Part shown: positions 7,921 through 16,069 of the stretch, piece by piece
Layout of the letters: each line of letters opens with the position of its first letter
Position numbering within the stretch: position 1 is the first letter of the stretch
Assembly (NCBI GenBank): GCA_905181855.1
Contig: CAJIZE010000004.1
Span: forward strand, 1 to 40,507
DNA length: 40,507 nt
Reading direction: 5' to 3'
Origin: an uncultured Flavobacteriales bacterium
GTDB taxonomy: Bacteria; Bacteroidota; Bacteroidia; Flavobacteriales_G; Salibacteraceae
Program-made: the position numbers and the translations under genes
The notes under the pieces: generated by a model
What the model saw: the letters and a program-made list of their open reading frames with translations, nothing else
What the model was told of the DNA's origin: nothing
Databases searched by the model: none

Positions 7921-9402
7921 ATGAAAAAATTAATAACACTTATATTAGTAGGCTTCTCATCGCTTTTAGGGGTCGCACAAAACGAGACTGACGCGGTTAA
8001 TCTGTCTTTTCAATCTGTTAGTGGTTCTGCTCGAAGTATGGCTATGGGTGGAGCAAACATCGCTTCAGGTGCAGACCTTGGTGCATTTAACGTAAACCCT
8101 GCAGGCCTAGCCTTAATTAGAAACAAAGGTGTAAGCTTTACCGCCGAATTCAGTAATAGAACAATAGACACCAAATTTTACGAAAACAAAAAATCAAGCT
8201 TCAAACCAAAATTAAATATTTCCAGTGCAGGGTTTGGAAGCCCAATGGACGTGCAAACATCTGGGTTATGGAAAAATGTAAACTTCGGTGTTTCATACAA
8301 CAGATTAACCTCCTTTTATGGAATTGAAAGAAGCTCAGGTATCAACAGTCAATCTTCATTGCTAGATGTTTTTTTTGACCAAGTAACAGATGATGGTTAC
8401 TTTCATATTAACAATCATCCAAATGACTATGCTTTTACAGCAGGTTTAGCTTGGGATGCATTTTTAATCGACACCATAGATACAGATCAAGGTTTTGCAT
8501 ACGTCAAAGCATTTGATTCAAAAAATCAGAATCAAGAAATCGAGACCATAACTTCAGGTTCGAATGACGAAGTGAACATCACATTTGGTGGAAATCACAA
8601 CAACAAATTATATATTGGTGGTAGTGTTGGTATTGCAATGTATGATTACACAAAAACTGAGTCTATTACAGAAAACGTAAATTCGTCGGACACATTAACC
8701 AACTTAAAACACTTTACTTACAATCGAGATTTACAAACAACTGGTGGTGGAGTAAACTTAAAACTTGGACTCATTTACCGAGCAAATGATTTTTTCCGAA
8801 TAGGTGGATATTTTCATAGTCCAACATACTATAATCTTGAAGACAAATGGAGCTCAAGTATTTCAGCGAGTTATGAAGGGTTTGAAGACTTTAATTACGA
8901 ATCCAACAATGGATTGTATAACTACAATTACTTAACTCCATTAAAAGCAGGAGCTGGGGTTACTTTTCTTTTTAATAAAATGGGGTTACTATCTGTTGAC
9001 TACGACTACATTGATTACGGAATGGGCAGATTCAAATCAGTAAGCCAAAACAGTTACGATTTTTCTTCTGAAAACACATTAGTTAAAAACGCTTTAACAA
9101 AAGGAAGCAACCTTAGGCTTGGTACAGAATGGCGATTTGGTAAATTTTATACTAGGAGTGGTTTTGCGTATTATTCAAATGCCTATAAAGACAATCAAAC
9201 TGCAAATAATGGATTCCAAACAACCACTTTCGGAATTGGTCTAAAAGGTAACAATGCTTTTATGGACTTAACTTTTACAGGCACAAAACACAATACGAAC
9301 CATACCTATTTATACAACCCAACAGGGCAAATTGAAATTCAAGCTACCGAAATTAACCAATATGATTTCAACTTGATGTTGTCAGTAGGGTTTAAGTTAT
9401 GA
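7921..9402 (+). CDS. FadL/OmpP1-like outer membrane transport protein
   Basis: A 493-residue protein with signal peptide MKKLITLILVGFSSLLGVAQ. The mature start contains the hallmark of the OMPP1/FadL/TodX family: SARSMAMGGANIASGADLGAFNVNPAGLA, where early Gly-Gly and Asn-Pro-Ala motifs form the hatch of the barrel. The rest is an amphipathic beta-barrel, ending in a strand with the pattern LMLSVGFKL. FadL relatives conduct hydrophobic molecules across the outer membrane, while some Bacteroidota members have unrelated roles. The substrate is unknown. It follows the low-complexity lipoprotein gene by 5 bases, and a bidirectional terminator follows it. Confidence 0.88.
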   Translation: MKKLITLILVGFSSLLGVAQNETDAVNLSFQSVSGSARSMAMGGANIASGADLGAFNVNPAGLALIRNKGVSFTAEFSNRTIDTKFYENKKSSFKPKLNISSAGFGSPMDVQTSGLWKNVNFGVSYNRLTSFYGIERSSGINSQSSLLDVFFDQVTDDGYFHINNHPNDYAFTAGLAWDAFLIDTIDTDQGFAYVKAFDSKNQNQEIETITSGSNDEVNITFGGNHNNKLYIGGSVGIAMYDYTKTESITENVNSSDTLTNLKHFTYNRDLQTTGGGVNLKLGLIYRANDFFRIGGYFHSPTYYNLEDKWSSSISASYEGFEDFNYESNNGLYNYNYLTPLKAGAGVTFLFNKMGLLSVDYDYIDYGMGRFKSVSQNSYDFSSENTLVKNALTKGSNLRLGTEWRFGKFYTRSGFAYYSNAYKDNQTANNGFQTTTFGIGLKGNNAFMDLTFTGTKHNTNHTYLYNPTGQIEIQATEINQYDFNLMLSVGFKL

Positions 9403-9404
9403 TC

Positions 9405-9434
9405 AAAAAAAAGAGGCCAAAAAGGCCTCTTTAA
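9405..9434. terminator. Bidirectional intrinsic terminator
   Basis: AAAGAGGCC (9410-9418), a five-A loop and GGCCTCTTT (9424-9432) form a perfect 9-bp stem between two convergent genes. The minus strand has a long T run after the stem, so it should end the 11348-9456 transcript most efficiently. The plus-strand T run is short. Confidence 0.85.
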
Positions 9435-9455
9435 ATATTAATGTTAGAAAAAATT

Positions 9456-10247
9456 TTAATTTAAAATTTTGCTAAAGAATTTGTTCATTTTTTCTTCTTC
9501 TTCTTGAGCTAAAGTTTCATCAACTAAAATTCTACCACAGTGCTCACTAAAAATAATTTTTTTACGTGCGCTAATTTCCAATTCTCTTTGAGGTGGAATT
9601 AAAAAGAATGAACCTCCAGAAGCTCCTCTAATTACAGGAACAACAGCTAAACCATTGTTCATGTTTGCTCTAATTCTTTTGTAAGCATTAAGTAATCTAT
9701 CCTCAATGTTCTTAGCAAACTCGTCAGACTTCTCTCTTAAAAGATCTTCTTCTTTTTGAGTATCAGCCATGATGTTTTCTAACTCACCTTGTTTATGATT
9801 CAAATCTTCTTTTCTATCAGCGAATTTTGCTTTAACTGCCTCTAAAACTTCTTTTTTATTTTCTATTCTAGCTTGAAATTCTCTAATTCTTTTATCACAA
9901 AGTTGAATTTCCAATCCTTGGTACTCAATTTCTTTTGATAAAGCTTCAAATTCTCTATTATTACGAACATTATTCTGCTGTTCTTCGTACTTTTTAATTA
10001 AAGTATGATCATCTTGAATTTCGATTTTTTTATTTGCTATATCTCTATCTAAATCTGCTATTTCAGAGTTATACTTTTCAACCTTCTGATTTATACCTGC
10101 AAGTTCTGCTTCTAAATCTTCAACCTCAAGAGGCAATTCCCCTCTCATGTCTTTTATTTGATCAATTTTTGCGTCAATTAACTGAAGATCATATAAAGAT
10201 CTTAGCTTAACCTCTACACTTATTGCTTTTGCTGCTTTTTTTGCCAT
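9456..10247 (-). CDS. Coiled-coil zf-RING_7/DUF164-type protein with degenerate zinc ribbon
   Basis: The product is 263 residues. After a short basic N-terminus (MAKKAAKAIS), residues about 15-190 form a long charged coiled coil. The C-terminal part (ASGGSFFLIPPQRELEI...EHCGRILVD) aligns in form with the C4 zinc ribbon of the DUF164/zf-RING_7 family, where CxxC pairs flank a PPQ motif. Here the first CxxC is SGGS and the second keeps a single Cys, so zinc binding by this module is unlikely. The family is often encoded beside Nif3-like proteins, and here the Nif3 gene is 3 bases upstream in the same operon. Its molecular role is not established. Confidence 0.88.
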   Translation of the reverse strand: MAKKAAKAISVEVKLRSLYDLQLIDAKIDQIKDMRGELPLEVEDLEAELAGINQKVEKYNSEIADLDRDIANKKIEIQDDHTLIKKYEEQQNNVRNNREFEALSKEIEYQGLEIQLCDKRIREFQARIENKKEVLEAVKAKFADRKEDLNHKQGELENIMADTQKEEDLLREKSDEFAKNIEDRLLNAYKRIRANMNNGLAVVPVIRGASGGSFFLIPPQRELEISARKKIIFSEHCGRILVDETLAQEEEEKMNKFFSKILN

Positions 10248-10250
10248 ATT

Positions 10251-11348
10251 TTAGTAGTAATTAACCGGATTAGTATTTACCGTAGTTAAACGGGTTGCAA
10301 ATGTATTAAAATTTCTTTTTAAAAAATCACCCATTAACTCAATAGTATATTGCTCTGATTCAAAATGACCAATATCCATAATGACTATATTTTCATCAGC
10401 ATCAAAAAATTCATGGTACTTATAGTCTCCTGTAACAAAAACATCAGCGGCTTGGCTTTTAGCATCATCTAATAAAAATCCTCCGGCACCGCCACAAAAA
10501 GCCACTTTGCTAATTGGTTTATCAAGCAGTTTAGTATGCCGTATAACCTTACAATGAAAGGTGCTTTTTAAGATCTCAAGAAACCTGTTTTCATTCACCG
10601 GTTCAGTTAAGTCACCTATCATCCCCGAACCAATACTTTTATTGGTGTTATCTAGTTCATAAATCTCATAAGCCACTTCCTCATAAGGATGCTTTTTAAG
10701 CAATGTATTAACAATCTTAGATTTTAAAGGTGCTGGAAAAACAAGCTCAATTTTAATCTCTTCCTCTTCATGAACTTGCCCTTTCTCCCCTAAATAGGGT
10801 TTGGCATTTTCACCTGCTCGATAAGTTCCAATTCCAATTGTATTAAAGCTACATTGATCATAGTTACCAATATTACCCGCCCCTGAATCAAACAATGCTA
10901 ACCTAACTTCATCAGCCTTGTTCGTTGGACAATAAGTAACAAGCTTTTTAAGCACATTGGGTTTTGATTTCAAAATCTCTGTATTCAGCAAATTGAGCTT
11001 TTGAGCAATTTTATGGTTAACTCCTAAACTAACATTATCCAAATTAGTATGCATCGCAATGAGCGAAATTTCATTCTTAATTGCTTTAATTATTGTTCGT
11101 TCAACATAATTTTCTCCGGTAATACTTTTTATCCCACTAAATAAAATAGGGTGATGAGATAAAATGGTATTGCAATTCATCCTAATTGCCTCATCAACAA
11201 CCGCCTCAATACAATCGAGTGAAACCAATACCCCTGAAACAATCTGATCTGGAGACCCAGTTAAAAGCTTTGCATTGTCATAAGACTCTTGGTAAGCAAA
11301 AGGTGCCCACCAATTTAATGATGTTAATAATTCTTTTATGGTTGTCAT
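10251..11348 (-). CDS. Nif3-like dinuclear metal centre protein (DUF34/YbgI family)
   Basis: The product is 365 residues. The N-terminal metal-binding half has the ESYDNAKLLTGSP motif (about 21-33), ILSHHPILF (about 62-70, two His ligands) and MHTNLDNV (about 99-106). The C-terminal half has GGAGGFLLDDA and DIGHFESEQ, which supplies the remaining His and Glu. The region between (about 130-230) is the CutA-like insert of the longer family form. The protein forms hexamers with a two-metal site, and the physiological reaction is unsettled. It is first in an operon with the degenerate zinc-ribbon protein and divergent from lpxK. TAGATTTG lies 14 bases before the ATG. Confidence 0.93.
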   Translation of the reverse strand: MTTIKELLTSLNWWAPFAYQESYDNAKLLTGSPDQIVSGVLVSLDCIEAVVDEAIRMNCNTILSHHPILFSGIKSITGENYVERTIIKAIKNEISLIAMHTNLDNVSLGVNHKIAQKLNLLNTEILKSKPNVLKKLVTYCPTNKADEVRLALFDSGAGNIGNYDQCSFNTIGIGTYRAGENAKPYLGEKGQVHEEEEIKIELVFPAPLKSKIVNTLLKKHPYEEVAYEIYELDNTNKSIGSGMIGDLTEPVNENRFLEILKSTFHCKVIRHTKLLDKPISKVAFCGGAGGFLLDDAKSQAADVFVTGDYKYHEFFDADENIVIMDIGHFESEQYTIELMGDFLKRNFNTFATRLTTVNTNPVNYY

Positions 11349-11362
11349 CGCATTCTTTTTCG

Positions 11363-11370
11363 CAAATCTA
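11363..11370 (-). promoter_or_regulatory. Putative -7 element for the Nif3 operon
   Basis: TAGATTTG on the minus strand is a full match to TAnnTTTG, 14 bases before the ATG at 11348. It is separated by only 11 bases from the opposing lpxK element. Confidence 0.5.
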
Positions 11371-11381
11371 AGGGCTTAAAT

Positions 11382-11389
11382 TAAATTTG
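11382..11389 (+). promoter_or_regulatory. Putative -7 element for lpxK operon
   Basis: TAAATTTG is a full match to TAnnTTTG. Seven bases separate it from the lpxK ATG at 11397, which predicts a leaderless or nearly leaderless mRNA. Its -33 region would overlap the opposing Nif3 -7 element. Confidence 0.5.
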
Positions 11390-11396
11390 CACGCTT

Positions 11397-12470
11397 ATGT
11401 CAACAACTAGAATTTTATTATTTCCTATTAGTGCTCTTTATTGGCTGATTACTTGGCTTAGAAACATATTTTTTGACATAGGAATTTTACCATCAAAAAC
11501 CTACGGTACCACATTAATATCAGTAGGTAATTTAAAAGTGGGAGGAACCGGAAAAACTCCACATGTTGAATACCTTCTAGGTTTACTTAAAGGTAGATTT
11601 ACAATTGCTGTTTTAAGCAGAGGGTTTGGTCGTGTGACAAAAGGACCAATTTGGGCTGATGCAAAATCTACTTCACTTTCGATTGGGGACGAACCATACC
11701 AAATTTTCTCGAAATTTAAAGAGGTTCCATTTTTAGTTGATGGGAACCGAAGAAGAGGTATTAAATTAATTGAAGAAAAAATTGAGGGCATCAAAGCTGT
11801 TATACTTGACGATGCCTTTCAACATCGCTATGTTACCCCAGGTTTAAACATACTACTTACAGAGTACAGCGATTTATACATTAATGATTACATAATGCCT
11901 TCAGGCAACCTTCGGGAAAGCAAAATTGGAGCAAACAGAGCTGATCTTATTGTGGTAACGAAAACACCTGAAATATTTTCACCTCAAGAAAGAAGAATAA
12001 TCCTAAAAGAAATAAATCCAAAACCATATCAACAAGTGTTTTTTAGTTTTCAGAAATATGGAAGTTTTATAAACCTTAAAGAATACGATACTATTCAAAA
12101 TAAAATCTCAAAGGAATATTATTTTTCAAGAGGGTACTCTTGTATTTTAGTTACCGGAATAGCAAATTCCAGCAATTTATTTTACTACTTAAAAGAAAAC
12201 CTTAAAAACGTGACTCATTTGAGCTATAAAGACCATCATCGATATGCTGAAGCAGATGTAAAAAAAATTAAAAGTACTTTTGATAACATGAGTGCTGAAA
12301 ACAAATTTATCATCACTACCGAAAAAGATGCGGGGCGTCTGCTTTCTGAAAATTTGAGAGATTTAACATTAAACTTACCCATCTTTTTCATTAGTTACGA
12401 AACAGCTTTTCATGAAGCTGATAGCGATCTATTTAATGAACAAATAAACAACTATGTTGGAAGAAATTAA
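11397..12470 (+). CDS. lpxK: Tetraacyldisaccharide 4'-kinase (lipid A biosynthesis)
   Basis: A 357-residue inner-membrane-associated kinase that phosphorylates the 4' position of the lipid A disaccharide using ATP. The N-terminal hydrophobic segment (about 5-30) is the membrane anchor typical of LpxK. The P-loop VGGTGKT (about 48-54) follows VGNLK, and LDDAFQHR (about 138-145) is the conserved motif that includes the catalytic Asp pair region. Length is normal for the family. It leads a plus-strand operon and its end overlaps the next gene by 17 bases. A promoter element lies 7 bases before the start codon. Confidence 0.96.
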   Translation: MSTTRILLFPISALYWLITWLRNIFFDIGILPSKTYGTTLISVGNLKVGGTGKTPHVEYLLGLLKGRFTIAVLSRGFGRVTKGPIWADAKSTSLSIGDEPYQIFSKFKEVPFLVDGNRRRGIKLIEEKIEGIKAVILDDAFQHRYVTPGLNILLTEYSDLYINDYIMPSGNLRESKIGANRADLIVVTKTPEIFSPQERRIILKEINPKPYQQVFFSFQKYGSFINLKEYDTIQNKISKEYYFSRGYSCILVTGIANSSNLFYYLKENLKNVTHLSYKDHHRYAEADVKKIKSTFDNMSAENKFIITTEKDAGRLLSENLRDLTLNLPIFFISYETAFHEADSDLFNEQINNYVGRN

Positions 12471-13272
12471 AAATGCCGCAGCATACATAAATAAAATAAT
12501 ATCGGGTTCGCCTGATACCTGTATAATTCTGGGTTCAGGATTAGGGAATTTAACCTCCAAAATAGATATTCTAAATTCAATATCTTATTCAGATATTCCT
12601 CATTTTCCAATTTCAACTGTAAAAGGTCATAAAGGGAACTTAATATATGGTTTATTAGGTGGCAAGGAAGTTTTGGCTTTTCAAGGACGGTTTCACTACT
12701 ATGAAGGCTACCCAATGGAACAAGTTGTTTTTCCTATTAGAATATTGAAATTTTTAGGCATTAAAAATGTAATCCTTTCAAATGCAGCGGGAGGCGTAAA
12801 TCCGTCTTTTTCAGTTGGCGATGTTATGGTAATTACCGACCACATTAACCTATTTGCAGAAAACCCTTTACGTGGTAAAAACTACGATGAATTAGGTCCT
12901 AGATTCCCTGACATGAGTGAACCTTATGATAAAAATTTAATAGCTTTAGCTAAAAGTCAGGCTAACGAATTGAAAATCAAAACACAAAGCGGCGTATACT
13001 TAGGCACTAGCGGACCTACTTACGAAACTCCGGCTGAATATAGATTTATGAAAGCTATAGGTGCTGATGCCGTTGGCATGTCAACTGTACCGGAAGTTAT
13101 TATTGCTAAACACATGGGCATGCGTTGCTTTGCGTTATCAGTTATCACTGATATGGGTGGCAGTGATGATGTTGAAGAAGTTAGCCATGATATTGTACTT
13201 CATGTGGCAAATGAAGTTGAGCCTAAACTCACCCTCCTATTAGAAGGAATGTTAAAAAACATGCCATTATGA
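12454..13272 (+). CDS. Purine nucleoside phosphorylase (class I, trimeric type)
   Basis: A 272-residue enzyme that splits purine nucleosides with phosphate to give the free base and (deoxy)ribose-1-phosphate in purine salvage. Visible motifs are the phosphate-binding GSGLG (27-31), the GHKGN loop (58-62), GRFHYYEGY (78-86), SNAAGG, and GPTYETPAE, characteristic of the low-molecular-mass PNP/MTAP family. Near residue 208, MSTVPE matches the conserved M-S-x-x-x-E of purine-specific members. The start overlaps the lpxK end by 17 bases, and its stop overlaps the next start codon as ATGA, so translation of the three genes is probably coupled. Confidence 0.95.
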   Translation: MLEEIKNAAAYINKIISGSPDTCIILGSGLGNLTSKIDILNSISYSDIPHFPISTVKGHKGNLIYGLLGGKEVLAFQGRFHYYEGYPMEQVVFPIRILKFLGIKNVILSNAAGGVNPSFSVGDVMVITDHINLFAENPLRGKNYDELGPRFPDMSEPYDKNLIALAKSQANELKIKTQSGVYLGTSGPTYETPAEYRFMKAIGADAVGMSTVPEVIIAKHMGMRCFALSVITDMGGSDDVEEVSHDIVLHVANEVEPKLTLLLEGMLKNMPL

Positions 13273-14621
13273 AAAAAGTATTCTTATTAATTCTTCCGCT
13301 GCTAATTGGTTTAACATCAAAAGGCCAGGAAACCCTAAACATGATTTACAATTGGCAAGATTCAACGTTGATTAGTTCAAATACCTGGGGCAATGTTTAC
13401 AATGAAATTTGGGGGTTTGTTCAAGATGGTAAAGAATATGGAGTGATTGGAACTACCGCTGGAACTCATATTTTCGACCTATCAGACAAATCAAATATTT
13501 ACGAAGCGGCATTTATTTCGGGTAAATACCAAGGTGAGTTTGTGATCCATAGAGATTATCATGATTACAATGGTTATTTGTATATTGTTTGTGACGAAGG
13601 CAGCAGCAGTTTACAAATTTTAGATTTAAGCGGACTCCCAAACACACCTTTAGTTGTTTATGACAGCGATGCTCATTTTCAAAGAGCTCACAACATTTTC
13701 ATTGATAAAGAAGCAGGAATCATGTACAAATGCGGAGGTGAACACCAATTAAACCTTTACTCAATTACTGACCCTGAAAACCCAACCTTAATCATGAATT
13801 GCGCACAAGATTTATCGTGGTGGAATTCCGTTGGATATTTACATGATATTTATGTTGAAAACGGAATCGCTTATTGTAATGCAGGCGGCAAAGGTTTGTT
13901 TGTTGTTGATTTTTCCAATTTAAGCAATCCCTCGCTGTTAGGCTCACTGACTCAATATCCTGACCAAGGCTACAACCATTCGGGTTACTTAAGCCCAAAT
14001 GGATCCACCTATGTTTTAGCTGATGAAACCCATGGTATGGATATGAAAATATTAGACGTTTCAGATCCATCAGACATAAAAGTAACGTCACAAATTAATT
14101 CTAACGTAAACTCCCTTAGTGTGGCGCACAATCAAGTAATTGCTGGTAACACTTTGTACGTTGCCTATTACTATGATGGTGTTTATGTTTATGATATAAC
14201 CGACCCAGAAAATGCGGTTTTAAATGCAACTTATCCTACAAGTAAAGTAGCACATCGAAATAGTTTTGAAGGAGCTTGGGGTGTTTATCCATTATTACCT
14301 TCAGGCTTGTTGCTTGCTTCAGATATGCAAGAAGGGTTTTTTGTTTTCGATAATGTTGTTACCAACGCAGAAACCAAAACCAAAATCGAAGAAACGACGA
14401 TTTACCCGAATCCTGTTGATAATTTCACCCTTATTAATAATAATGAGAGCTTTGAAACAGCCAAGCTATTTTCGCTTGATGGCAAATTGATAAAAACGTG
14501 GAACTTAAAAAATGGTAAAAACGCCTTAAATTTTGAAAAACATAATCTTTCAACTGGTATTTTTGCTGTTGAATTATCAAATAATTCTTTTAGCAAAACA
14601 ATAAAACTGATAAAAAAATAA
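13269..14621 (+). CDS. LVIVD-repeat (choice-of-anchor B type) secreted protein with T9SS sorting domain
   Basis: A 450-residue protein with signal peptide MKKVFLLILPLLIGLTSKGQ. Residues about 30-350 hold repeated LVIVD-type segments (HIFDLSDKSNIYEA, LQILDLSGLPNTPLVVY, MKILDVSDPSDIKVTSQ, VYVYDITDPENAVLNA) that form a beta-propeller. The last 75 residues (IYPNPVDNFTLINN ... SKTIKLIKK) are a type A T9SS C-terminal sorting domain, so it is predicted to cross the outer membrane by the Por secretion system. Ligand and role are unknown. It sits inside an operon of essential housekeeping genes: the start overlaps the PNP stop by 4 bases and gatB starts at the next base after its stop. Confidence 0.9.
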   Translation: MKKVFLLILPLLIGLTSKGQETLNMIYNWQDSTLISSNTWGNVYNEIWGFVQDGKEYGVIGTTAGTHIFDLSDKSNIYEAAFISGKYQGEFVIHRDYHDYNGYLYIVCDEGSSSLQILDLSGLPNTPLVVYDSDAHFQRAHNIFIDKEAGIMYKCGGEHQLNLYSITDPENPTLIMNCAQDLSWWNSVGYLHDIYVENGIAYCNAGGKGLFVVDFSNLSNPSLLGSLTQYPDQGYNHSGYLSPNGSTYVLADETHGMDMKILDVSDPSDIKVTSQINSNVNSLSVAHNQVIAGNTLYVAYYYDGVYVYDITDPENAVLNATYPTSKVAHRNSFEGAWGVYPLLPSGLLLASDMQEGFFVFDNVVTNAETKTKIEETTIYPNPVDNFTLINNNESFETAKLFSLDGKLIKTWNLKNGKNALNFEKHNLSTGIFAVELSNNSFSKTIKLIKK

Positions 14622-16067
14622 ATGAGTACCATTTACGATGAGTATGAGGCTGTTATTGGACTTGAAGTTCACGCCCAACTCTTAACAAAAAGCAAAGCTT
14701 TCTCAAACGATGAAAACAGCTACGGCAATCAACCAAATTCAAATATCAGTCCTATAACTTTAGGACACCCTGGAACATTGCCTCGTATAAATCAAAGTCA
14801 AATTGATTTTGCCATTAAACTTGGCTTAGCGTGTCATTGTGATTTAACTGAAGTAAATAGATTTTCAAGGAAAAACTATTTCTATGCCGATCTACCTAAA
14901 GGGTATCAAATTACCCAATTTGATACCCCAATATGTACCAATGGATTTGTTGAAATAGAAAATGGAGCAAAAAAAATCGGTTTAACAAGAATCCACATGG
15001 AAGAGGATTCAGGAAAGAGTATGCACGATCAGGATCCATTTAACTCATTGGTTGATTTAAACAGGGCTGGTGTCCCTCTTTTGGAAATTGTTACCGAGCC
15101 TGAATTACGAACATCTGATGACGCCTATCATTACTTAACTGAAGTAAGAAAATTAGTTAGGTATCTTGATATATGTGATGGTAACATGGAGGAAGGAAGT
15201 TTGCGTTGTGATGCGAATATTTCAGTTCGAAAAAAGGGTGTTCAACAATTTGGTCAAAAAGTTGAAGTAAAAAACATGAACTCCATAAGAAATGTTCAAC
15301 GTGCAATTGAGTTTGAAATTACCAGACAAATTGATGTTTTAGAACAGAATGGAATTATAGACCATGAAACAAGAACTTTTAATGCTGGTGACGGATCAAC
15401 AACTAGCATGAGAAGCAAGGAAGATGCAAATGACTATAGATTTTTTCCCGAACCAGACCTATTGCCTTATGTACTGACTAAAAAGGAAATTGACGCAATT
15501 AGGCTAACTATGCCTCAGCTACCAAAAGAATTAAAAGAAAAATTTACGACTAAGCTTGGCCTATCAGATTATGATGCTGCAATAATTACAGATTCAAAAT
15601 CAATAGCCTTATATTTTGAAGAACTCATTTCACAAACCGGCAACTATAAATCAGCTGCAAACTGGTTAATGGGCGATATTAAAAGCTACTTAAACACAAA
15701 CGGACTTCATATTTCTGAATTTCCAGTTTCAGCAACCAAAATAGCTGAATTAATAAAATTGGTTGATAGCGGTAAGGTGAGTCATTCAATGGCATCGCAA
15801 AAACTTTTCCCCCTTCTAATAAAGGATTCTACCAAAGCACTTTTAACAATCGCCGAAGAAAACAACCTTATTCAAGAAAGTGATGAGGATGCCGTTAATG
15901 ATCTAATTGATAAAGTCTTAAGCAAATTCCCTAAAAAAGTGACAGAATATAAAAACGGAAAAAAAGGATTAATTGGCTTATTTATGGGCGAAGTAATGAA
16001 GCTATCAAAAGGGAAAGCCGATCCGAAAATCGCCAATCAACTTTTACGTAAAAAATTAGAAAATTAA
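14622..16067 (+). CDS. gatB: Asp-tRNA(Asn)/Glu-tRNA(Gln) amidotransferase subunit B
   Basis: A 481-residue subunit of the GatCAB complex, which transamidates misacylated Glu-tRNA(Gln) and/or Asp-tRNA(Asn). The N-terminus YEAVIGLEVHAQLLTKSKAFS is canonical. The cradle domain continues with KNYFYADLPKGYQITQ, IHMEEDSGKSMH, DLNRAGVPLLEIVTEPE and GSLRCDANISVR. The helical and YqeY-like tail domain (about 330-481) mediates tRNA recognition. The start directly abuts the stop of the T9SS protein. Neither gatA nor gatC is in the window, which is common in Bacteroidota, where the gat genes are dispersed. Confidence 0.97.
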   Translation: MSTIYDEYEAVIGLEVHAQLLTKSKAFSNDENSYGNQPNSNISPITLGHPGTLPRINQSQIDFAIKLGLACHCDLTEVNRFSRKNYFYADLPKGYQITQFDTPICTNGFVEIENGAKKIGLTRIHMEEDSGKSMHDQDPFNSLVDLNRAGVPLLEIVTEPELRTSDDAYHYLTEVRKLVRYLDICDGNMEEGSLRCDANISVRKKGVQQFGQKVEVKNMNSIRNVQRAIEFEITRQIDVLEQNGIIDHETRTFNAGDGSTTSMRSKEDANDYRFFPEPDLLPYVLTKKEIDAIRLTMPQLPKELKEKFTTKLGLSDYDAAIITDSKSIALYFEELISQTGNYKSAANWLMGDIKSYLNTNGLHISEFPVSATKIAELIKLVDSGKVSHSMASQKLFPLLIKDSTKALLTIAEENNLIQESDEDAVNDLIDKVLSKFPKKVTEYKNGKKGLIGLFMGEVMKLSKGKADPKIANQLLRKKLEN

Positions 16068-16069
16068 GC

